Source of the DNA: an uncultured Pseudomonadota bacterium
Lineage (GTDB): Bacteria > Pseudomonadota > Gammaproteobacteria > Burkholderiales > Rhodocyclaceae
Length of the DNA: 5,722 nucleotides
Assembly: GCA_903939665.1 (NCBI GenBank)
Contig: CAJAHZ010000217.1
Location: 1 to 5,722, forward strand
Direction of reading: 5' to 3'
Shown here: one piece after another, positions 5,661-5,722 of the stretch
Numbering within the stretch: position 1 is the first letter of the stretch
How the letters are laid out: every line of letters starts with the position of its first letter
The notes under the pieces: generated by a model
Seen by the model: the letters and a program-made list of their open reading frames with translations, nothing else
Databases searched by the model: none
Told to the model about the DNA's origin: nothing
Program-made: the position numbers and the translations under genes

Positions 5661-5708
5661 CAGGCGGCATGGGTTGTTGTAACAAGAATCGATCGCAACT
5701 TGATGATT

Positions 5709-5722
5709 GCAATGAGTATTGC
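5709..5722. repeat. Perfect short inverted repeat at the window edge
   Basis: GCAAT-GAGT-ATTGC, two perfect 5-bp arms around a 4-bp centre, ends exactly at the last base, so it could be longer outside the window. It lies about 50 bp upstream of the candidate -10. It may be an operator for an unknown regulator, or chance; short palindromes of this size are not rare. Confidence 0.3.

Noticed and set aside
5585..5698. N-terminal extension of DUF2244 to a TTG at 5698
   Set aside because: There is no ribosome site, the added residues do not look like the family, and the stretch contains the FNR-type box and promoter-like bases.

Overview
The window is a cytochrome c oxidase (aa3-type, heme-copper superfamily A) gene cluster, read almost entirely on the minus strand. 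Gene order, protein sequences and a G+C content judged by eye to be moderately high fit a betaproteobacterium, perhaps of the Rhodocyclales/Nitrosomonadales type. That placement is inference from family resemblance, not a search. No mobile element, CRISPR array, tRNA or rRNA is visible.

Layout in transcription order (right to left). An upstream region (about 5585-5722) carries a candidate extended -10 element and an FNR/ANR-type palindrome. Then come a DUF2244 membrane protein (5584-5126), subunit II with a fused C-terminal cytochrome c (5098-3917), subunit I (3896-2286), a 57-residue cytochrome oxidase small assembly protein (2289-2116), the copper chaperone CtaG/Cox11 (2103-1498) and subunit III (1494-622). 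After a gap of about 190 bp on this strand, a SURF1 assembly factor starts near 435 and runs off the left edge. A two-helix DUF2909 (twin transmembrane) gene lies on the plus strand in that gap (434-634). It overlaps the 3' end of the subunit III gene by 13 bp, and its start codon overlaps the likely SURF1 start codon.

How the genes work together: subunits I, II and III form the oxidase core. Subunit II receives electrons through its own cytochrome c domain and CuA, and subunit I reduces O2 at heme a3-CuB. CtaG delivers copper to CuB, SURF1 supports heme a insertion, and the small assembly protein and DUF2909 are conserved companions of such clusters.

The main point of interest is in the oxidase. 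Subunit I keeps every heme and copper ligand, the cross-linked Tyr and a complete D proton pathway. The K pathway is gone: the Lys is Leu, and its partner Thr and Ser are Leu and Pro. The K-pathway entrance Glu of subunit II is Gln, and the Asp next to the Mg-site His is His. Changes in two separate genes pointing the same way suggest a real, co-evolved variant that takes up protons differently. The other point of interest is the FNR-type box downstream of the candidate promoter, which suggests repression of the operon when oxygen is absent.
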